A stretch of 64,000 nucleotides of DNA from Anabaena lutea FACHB-196 (lineage in GTDB: Bacteria > Cyanobacteriota > Cyanobacteriia > Cyanobacteriales > Nostocaceae), in contig NZ_JACJST010000013.1 in the NCBI RefSeq assembly GCF_014698305.1, positions 1-64,000 on the forward strand, written 5' to 3'. Below the pieces are notes generated by a model. That model did not search any database. It was not told the DNA's origin and worked only from the letters and a program-made list of their open reading frames with translations. Position 1 is the stretch's first letter, and each line of letters starts with the position of its first letter. Below, one piece after another: positions 58,567 to 64,000 of this stretch. Made by a program: the position numbers and the translations under genes.

Positions 58567-61500
58567 ATGGAAGCACCCCAAGGTCAACAAGAAATAAGCG
58601 GCCAACAATTTATCATCCCAGAAATCGAAATTGGCATAGAAGCAGGAACCCCAGAACCTGAAAAACCTTTTGCCGAGTTTGAGAGTGAAGTATATGCAGT
58701 AGCCATATCACCCCAGGGACGACAACGCATAGCTGTGGGTTTAGCAGATGGCACAGTTGAAATTTGGGATGTGCTAACTGGGACAAAGTGGGTAACTTGC
58801 CAGGGTGGTCATGATTATTATGTCTTCAGCGTCAGTTTTAGCCCCGACGGACAGACTTTGGCTTCTGGTGGTCGTGACAACAAGATCAAACTCTGGGAAG
58901 TAGAGACAGGAAAAGAAATCCGCACCCTCACAGGGCATGATGGTTCTGTCTTTAGCGTCAGTTTTAGCCCCGACGGACAGACATTGGCTTCTGGCAGTGA
59001 TGACGGGAAGATCAAACTCTGGAAATTAGAGACAGGAGAGGAAATCCCCATCCTAACAGGGCATGATGGTTCTGTCAGAAGCATCAGTTTTAGCCCCAAC
59101 GGACAGACATTGGCTTCTGGCAGTGATGACGGGAAGATCAAACTCTGGAAATTAGAGACAGGAGAGAAAATCCACATCCTAACAGGGCATGATGGTTCTG
59201 TCAGAAGCATCAGTTTTAGCCCCGACGGGCAGACTTTGGCTTCTGGTAGCGCTGACAAGAAGATCAAACTGTCGGAAGTAGAGACAGGAAAGCAAATCCG
59301 CACCCTCACAGGGCATGATGGTTCTGTCGTCAGTATCAGTTTTAGCCCCGATGGACAGACATTGGTTTCTGCTGGTGGTGGTGGTGACATCAAACTGTGG
59401 AAAGTAGAGACAGGAAAAGAAATCCGCACCCTCACAGGGCATGATGGTTCTGTCGTCAGTATCAGTTTTAGCCCCGATGGACAGACATTGGCTTCTGGTG
59501 GTGGTGACATCAAACTGTGGAAAGTAGAGACAGGAAAAGAAATCCGCACCCTGTCAGAGCATGATGATTTTGTCTTTAGCGTCAGTTTTAGCCCCGACGG
59601 ACAGACATTGGCTTCTGGTGGTGGTGACGGGAAAATCAAACTCTGGAAATTAGAGACAGGAGAGGAAATCCCCATCCTAACAGGGCATGATGGTTCTGTC
59701 AGAAGCGTCAGTTTTAGCCCCGATGGGCAGACTTTGGCTTCTGGTAGCGCTGACAAGAAGATCAAACTGTGGGAAGTAGAGACAGGAAAAGAAATCCGCA
59801 CCCTTCCTTCGGAACGCTACCCTAACACAGGGCATGATGATTTTGTCATTAGTATCAGTTTTAGCCCCGACGGACAGACATTGGCTTCTGGTAGCGCTGA
59901 CAAGAAGATCAAACTATGGGAAGTAGAGACAGGAAAAGAAATCCGCACCCTCACAGGGCATGATGATTTTGTCCATAGCGTCAGTTTTAGCCCCGACGGA
60001 CAGACTTTGGCTTCTGGTGGTCGTGACAACAAGATCAAACTCTGGGAAGTAGAGACAGGAAAAGAAATCCGCACCCTCACAGGGCATGATGGTTCTGTCG
60101 TCAGTATCAGTTTTAGCCCCAACGGACAGACTTTGGCTTCTGGTGGTGCTGACAGCACAGTACGATTATGGGATCTTTCTGACCCCCAAGGTAAACGACA
60201 TCTCATCATTGGCAAACATGAAGGGATCGTTTCTTCCGTTGTTTTTGATACCCTCAAAGACAAAGAAGGAAAATACCAAAAAGACTACATCATCAGTGCT
60301 GGTGATGATGGTATCAAAGCTTGGCGTTGGCCAGAGTTTAATATTCGTCGCGTTCCCCAACCTTTCCGCAATGACCAACCGACCGGTGAAGACTCTCTAG
60401 ATGTGGCAAAGGAACTTCAATCTTTAGCTGATGTATTAATGTTGCGGAGTCTTGAACCTCCTTTAGCTGTGGCGATTTTAGGTAGTTGGGGTAGTGGTAA
60501 ATCTTTTGGAATGCACTTAATAGAAAAACAAGTTACCAAAATTCGCTGTCAAAAACTTACAGAAAAACAGACATGGGGTGATGTGGGAGATGAACCTTAT
60601 CTTTCTCCTTATGTTGGTCATGTTTACCAAATCAAATTTAATGCCTGGAGTTATGCAAAGTCTGACCTCTGGGCAAGTTTAATGCAGACTATTTTTGATC
60701 AACTTGACCGTCAATTAACTTTAGAAAAGCAGTTAAGAGAAGTTGGAAAAGTTTCTGATTTAGCAGGAGGTGAGATTTGGAGTGTTCTCAATCAAATGAG
60801 TGACAGTGAGAGAAAGACAATATTAGAAGACAAATTGAGTGAAGAAGTATTTGCTGAGTTAAAAGAAAAAAATGCTGATGGTAATGCCCTTTGGGATATT
60901 CTCAGTGAAGTGAGACAAGATGAACAGGAGAAGTTAAAACGCACGGAAGAGGAATTACAACGATTAAAAGCAGAACTAAAAAGTAAAAATCAAGAAATTG
61001 AGCGCGAATTTGCACAAAAAATTGCCGAGGTTGAGAGGGAAGTTGACAAAGACAAAGAAAGTATAGAAAGGAAAGTAAATCAAGAATTTGAAAATACATC
61101 TATAGTCATTGTCTTTTTAACTCAACTCAAAGAACTGAGTAAAGATGACTTTGGTGATTTTATTTTCAAAGATTTTCTCAATTCCTATGGATTTGAAAAT
61201 CGGGAAGATTTGGAAACACAAATCCCGATTGTTAAATATTTAGATCAATTAGAGAAATCTAATCTAATTGATCAAGTTGAAAATTTAATTAAAAATAAAG
61301 ATAGCACAATAGAGGATATTATTAAAAAGTCCGGGAGGATCAAGAATTATGTAGAAGAACAACCTAGTAAAATAGTTGGTTTTATCGAATTTATTAAAAA
61401 AGATAAAAAAATAGTATTCATATTTATAGCCGCAACGTCTTTACCATTTATATTTTATTCAATTATAGTTTATATTTTACCTACTGTCTTACCATTTATT

Positions 61501-63183
61501 AAACAAATAAGTTCAGCTTTAAAATTTTGGTTAACGACAATTTCCACAATTCCTGCTATAGGGATGGGAGTTGAAATATATAAAAAGTTACGAGTTTTTC
61601 AAGCTAAAACTAGCAGATTATTCCAAGTAGCAAAAGAAAGCGTAAAACAGGAGAAACAGAAACTAGCTGCTGAGAAAAATAAGAAAATTCAAGCTGAAAT
61701 TGAAGAGAAAGATTTTCAACAACAGAAAAATCAAGTTTATCAAGAAAAGGAAGCAGCTAAACAAGAATTAACTACAGAACAGCAGGAAATTGAAAAACTC
61801 CAAGCACAGGTAGAACGGCAAAAACAACTTGTTGGTTTAACTGCTCAATATACATCTTTAGTAGATTTTGTCAATAACCGTTTAGAAGAAGATTCTTATC
61901 AAAAAATGCTCGGTTTAATGCACCAAATTCAAGATGATTTGGCAGATTTATCCGAACATTTAACCTATCAGCCCGGAAAAACCCATCCTGAAAAACTCAA
62001 AGTTCTTAAAGAATATTTCCCCAGGGGTCCTGCGAGAATAGTTTTATATATAGATGATTTAGATCGTTGTCCTCCTCAAAAAGTTGTAGAAGTTTTAGAA
62101 GCTGTGCAATTATTGTTAAATACTAATATTTTTATCATTGTCTTAGCAATAGACGACCGTTATATTGGTCGTGCTTTAGAACACAATTATAGAGGAGTTT
62201 TAAAACGTGGTGGTACTCCTTCTGGTGTTGACTATTTGGAGAAAATTATCCAAATTCCCTACAGAATGCGGCCTATTAGTAGAAATGTGACAGCAAGTTA
62301 TTTAAAATCTTTGGTAGATATTGAAGAAGAGTCTAAACAAGAGAATCAAAATATATCTAATTCACAACCAGTAATCCAAAAAAGTATAGTTTTAGAACAA
62401 AGAATAGAACAAGATGAAAATAAATTTTTACTAGAAGATGGAAGTAAAATTTTACTAGAAGATGAACAGGTTTCAGACATATCATATCAAGATAGTATTG
62501 AAGAACATCCTGTCGAAACTGAGGAAAAAATACCGAAAGATGATATTTCTGAATCCACCAATAAAAAATCTAATTCAGAACCCAACAATAAAAAAAATCA
62601 ACATTATTCAAATACTGACCCATTAGTTAGTTTTGAAAGATTTACTGCTGAAGAGTTCGCATGGATATCAGAATCTTGTCAGCACGTTGATTTAACTCCC
62701 AGAACTGCAAAGCGACTAATTAATATTTGCAAAATCATTAAAATTATCTGGACTCCAGTATCTCATGATACAACATGGAAACAAGAACCAAAACCCGAAT
62801 ACAAGCAAACATTAATTGCATTTTTAGCTTTAGCTGGTAGATATCTCCAGGAAATAAGAAAAATATTGGAAGAGATTTATTTGGAATTTGAAGAAACAGA
62901 TGAAGATACGGTAATAATTGAAAAAGATGATTTGCTGAATCGCTTACAAAAACAAGATGGATATATGGATAGCCATAATCAAAGGGAGTGGAAGAAGTTT
63001 AAAAATGATTTCCAAAAAATGTCACCCCAGGACAAGTTCTATTTTGAAACTAGAACCTTAAATTTAGCAATTTCCTTCTGTTTTGTGGGAGATATTGGTT
63101 ATGATCCCGATGATCATTATAATCGTGAACATAGGTTTGATAATAGGCAAAAAGATTATGATTTTTATAGAGATAATGTTTAA
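58567..63183 (+). CDS. WD40-repeat KAP-family P-loop NTPase
   Basis: A giant 1538-residue protein. Residues ~40-600 carry about 13 WD40 units (HDGSVFSVSFSPDGQTLASG and similar), enough for two propellers. A KAP NTPase follows, with Walker A GSWGSGKS near 640. A long coiled coil lies at ~775-850 and another at ~1020-1100, separated by a membrane hairpin near 947-978 (IVFIFIAATSLPFIFYSIIV). Walker B is VLYIDDLDRCPPQ near 1160, as in KAP proteins. KAP NTPases span the membrane from the inside and several are linked to defence or signalling. The WD40 part may sense a ligand. Monocistronic. Confidence 0.93.
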   Translation: MEAPQGQQEISGQQFIIPEIEIGIEAGTPEPEKPFAEFESEVYAVAISPQGRQRIAVGLADGTVEIWDVLTGTKWVTCQGGHDYYVFSVSFSPDGQTLASGGRDNKIKLWEVETGKEIRTLTGHDGSVFSVSFSPDGQTLASGSDDGKIKLWKLETGEEIPILTGHDGSVRSISFSPNGQTLASGSDDGKIKLWKLETGEKIHILTGHDGSVRSISFSPDGQTLASGSADKKIKLSEVETGKQIRTLTGHDGSVVSISFSPDGQTLVSAGGGGDIKLWKVETGKEIRTLTGHDGSVVSISFSPDGQTLASGGGDIKLWKVETGKEIRTLSEHDDFVFSVSFSPDGQTLASGGGDGKIKLWKLETGEEIPILTGHDGSVRSVSFSPDGQTLASGSADKKIKLWEVETGKEIRTLPSERYPNTGHDDFVISISFSPDGQTLASGSADKKIKLWEVETGKEIRTLTGHDDFVHSVSFSPDGQTLASGGRDNKIKLWEVETGKEIRTLTGHDGSVVSISFSPNGQTLASGGADSTVRLWDLSDPQGKRHLIIGKHEGIVSSVVFDTLKDKEGKYQKDYIISAGDDGIKAWRWPEFNIRRVPQPFRNDQPTGEDSLDVAKELQSLADVLMLRSLEPPLAVAILGSWGSGKSFGMHLIEKQVTKIRCQKLTEKQTWGDVGDEPYLSPYVGHVYQIKFNAWSYAKSDLWASLMQTIFDQLDRQLTLEKQLREVGKVSDLAGGEIWSVLNQMSDSERKTILEDKLSEEVFAELKEKNADGNALWDILSEVRQDEQEKLKRTEEELQRLKAELKSKNQEIEREFAQKIAEVEREVDKDKESIERKVNQEFENTSIVIVFLTQLKELSKDDFGDFIFKDFLNSYGFENREDLETQIPIVKYLDQLEKSNLIDQVENLIKNKDSTIEDIIKKSGRIKNYVEEQPSKIVGFIEFIKKDKKIVFIFIAATSLPFIFYSIIVYILPTVLPFIKQISSALKFWLTTISTIPAIGMGVEIYKKLRVFQAKTSRLFQVAKESVKQEKQKLAAEKNKKIQAEIEEKDFQQQKNQVYQEKEAAKQELTTEQQEIEKLQAQVERQKQLVGLTAQYTSLVDFVNNRLEEDSYQKMLGLMHQIQDDLADLSEHLTYQPGKTHPEKLKVLKEYFPRGPARIVLYIDDLDRCPPQKVVEVLEAVQLLLNTNIFIIVLAIDDRYIGRALEHNYRGVLKRGGTPSGVDYLEKIIQIPYRMRPISRNVTASYLKSLVDIEEESKQENQNISNSQPVIQKSIVLEQRIEQDENKFLLEDGSKILLEDEQVSDISYQDSIEEHPVETEEKIPKDDISESTNKKSNSEPNNKKNQHYSNTDPLVSFERFTAEEFAWISESCQHVDLTPRTAKRLINICKIIKIIWTPVSHDTTWKQEPKPEYKQTLIAFLALAGRYLQEIRKILEEIYLEFEETDEDTVIIEKDDLLNRLQKQDGYMDSHNQREWKKFKNDFQKMSPQDKFYFETRTLNLAISFCFVGDIGYDPDDHYNREHRFDNRQKDYDFYRDNV
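58830..60170 (+). repeat. Near-identical 126-bp WD40-coding repeats
   Basis: About eleven units of 42 codons are almost identical in DNA, for example ACAGGGCATGATGGTTCTG and TTTTAGCCCCGACGGACAGA. One unit is two codons short and one has a seven-codon insert (PSERYPN) near 59804-59824. This indicates recent expansion and shuffling. Confidence 0.9.
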
Positions 63184-63526
63184 TTCGTAATTCGTAATTC
63201 GTAATTAAGACGGTACAAGCCCTCGCTAAATTTTCAACTTAACGGTCTACAATTACAGAATGTTTTAAAAGCTGATTTGATTTTTGTTGGTATGGCTGGC
63301 GCTGGGAATTAACAAAATGTAGCTTTTGTAAAGATTTTTAAAGTTATGTAATGTAATGTAAATTCTAGATTGATTCTCAAAAATTGTTCAATTGTGCGTT
63401 TACCTCAGATTCTGAAGCCTTTGGCCAGACTCAATCACTAAAAACTGTTACAGTCTATGACGCGATCGCAATATTAGCTCAATTCCGATGTTAGTATGCC
63501 CTAAAAACGTTGAGAGACAACCTCTT
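63184..63526. promoter_or_regulatory. psaD upstream region
   Basis: Begins with about three ATTCGTA heptamers (63184-63206), then ~310 bp without a gene leading to psaD, including GCGATCGC near 63462. The psaD promoter must be here; I do not see an unambiguous -10/-35 pair. Confidence 0.45.
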
Positions 63527-63946
63527 ATGGCAGACACTCTTACTGGTAAAACTCCACTTTTCGGTGGCAGCACTGGCGGATTGCTGAGAAAAGCACAGGA
63601 AGAAGAAAAGTACGCTATCACCTGGACTAGCCCCAAGGCACAAGTTTTTGAACTGCCTACAGGTGGCGCTGCGACAATGAACCAAGGCGAAAACCTGCTT
63701 TATATCGCTCGGAAAGAGTATGGTATCGCTTTGGGCGGCCAACTCCGGAAATTCAAAATCACAGACTACAAAATTTACCGGATTCTTCCCAGCGGTGAAA
63801 CCACTTTCATTCACCCAGCAGATGGTGTGTTCCCAGAAAAAGTGAATGCTGGTCGTGATAAAGTGCGCTTTGTACCCCGCAGAATTGGTCAAAACCCCAG
63901 TCCTGCACAACTGAAGTTCAGTGGTAAAGCTACTTACGATGCATAA
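63527..63946 (+). CDS. psaD: Photosystem I subunit II
   Basis: A stromal-side PSI subunit that docks ferredoxin and stabilises PsaC. The 139-residue sequence has the characteristic [57 protein letters not shown] and [18 protein letters not shown]. The start at 63527 ([10 protein letters not shown]) is the family start; a longer frame from 63488 is rejected. It is a single gene. Confidence 0.98.
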   Translation: MADTLTGKTPLFGGSTGGLLRKAQEEEKYAITWTSPKAQVFELPTGGAATMNQGENLLYIARKEYGIALGGQLRKFKITDYKIYRILPSGETTFIHPADGVFPEKVNAGRDKVRFVPRRIGQNPSPAQLKFSGKATYDA

Positions 63947-63947
63947 T

Positions 63948-63976
63948 CAGTAATGAGTGCTGAGTACTGAGTACTG
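63948..63976. repeat. GAGTACT tandem repeat after psaD
   Basis: TGAGTGC/TGAGTAC heptamers directly follow the psaD stop codon and could form a small hairpin; the array reaches towards the window edge. Confidence 0.6.
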
Positions 63977-64000
63977 AGTCAAAATCAGGAATCAGTACTC

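Noticed and set aside
58818-59801. 327-codon minus-strand frame
   Set aside because: It is the antisense of the WD40 repeats; its open length is an artefact of repetition.

Overview
The window is chromosomal DNA from a filamentous cyanobacterium, most likely Nostocaceae (Nostoc/Anabaena/Dolichospermum type). Marker genes are psaD, phytoene synthase and plant-type phytoene desaturase, two ndhD copies, the ferredoxin-thioredoxin reductase variable chain and the cyanobacterial DUF2605/DUF2973 pair. The HIP1 octamer GCGATCGC recurs, and the intergenic DNA is full of 7-10 bp tandem repeats and MITE-like palindromes, as is usual in this group. The strain cannot be named from the sequence.

Layout. 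1-7000: exported beta-barrel-like protein, amino-acid ABC binding lipoprotein, tRNA-Ser(GCU), the pds-crtB carotenoid operon and a GH3 hexosaminidase. 7000-13300: a double-glycine-leader peptide, mutL, a rhodanese without catalytic Cys, a receiver protein, a Crp-like regulator and an adenosine-deaminase-like hydrolase. 13300-18400: response regulator-GGDEF, a decayed partial copy of a hybrid kinase, and the intact MASE1 hybrid kinase. 18400-30100: purA, rplY, a kinase fusion, membrane proteins, ftrV, a PP2C phosphatase, NfeD-SPFH, a Zur-like Fur protein, purS and purQ. 30100-36400: a defence-like island (below). 37300-47100: two ndhD copies around thrB, a decayed thrB duplicate, a broken RelE toxin with intact antitoxin, and thrS. 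47400-53000: DUF2605/DUF2973, a broken BrnT toxin with intact BrnA, and a beta/gamma-crystallin/FG-GAP/C39 protease. 53000-64000: amylo-alpha-1,6-glucosidase, a DICT-GAF histidine kinase, a 1538-residue WD40-KAP NTPase, and psaD.

The most interesting system is at 30177-36361. A long prokaryotic Argonaute with an apparently complete DEDD PIWI tetrad is translationally coupled (ATGA overlap) to a Cas4-like PD-(D/E)XK nuclease that keeps four candidate Fe-S cysteines, preceded by a small unknown helical protein. Divergent from it are an XRE-ImmA fusion regulator, a paralogous stand-alone ImmA-type metalloprotease and a Uma2-family protein. The shared promoter region holds GTTGA(A)/(T)TCAAC palindromes. 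I infer a protease-controlled, inducible Argonaute-nuclease defence module.

A second theme is recent gene erosion by nonsense mutation. thrS has a TAA exactly where an 11-codon repeat has CAA, cutting off an in-frame membrane anchor. RelE-like and BrnT-like toxins are each broken by two in-frame stops while their antitoxins stay open. The hybrid-kinase remnant carries another stop at a Gln position. The C39 protease gene has a C9 tract that puts its well-supported start out of frame.
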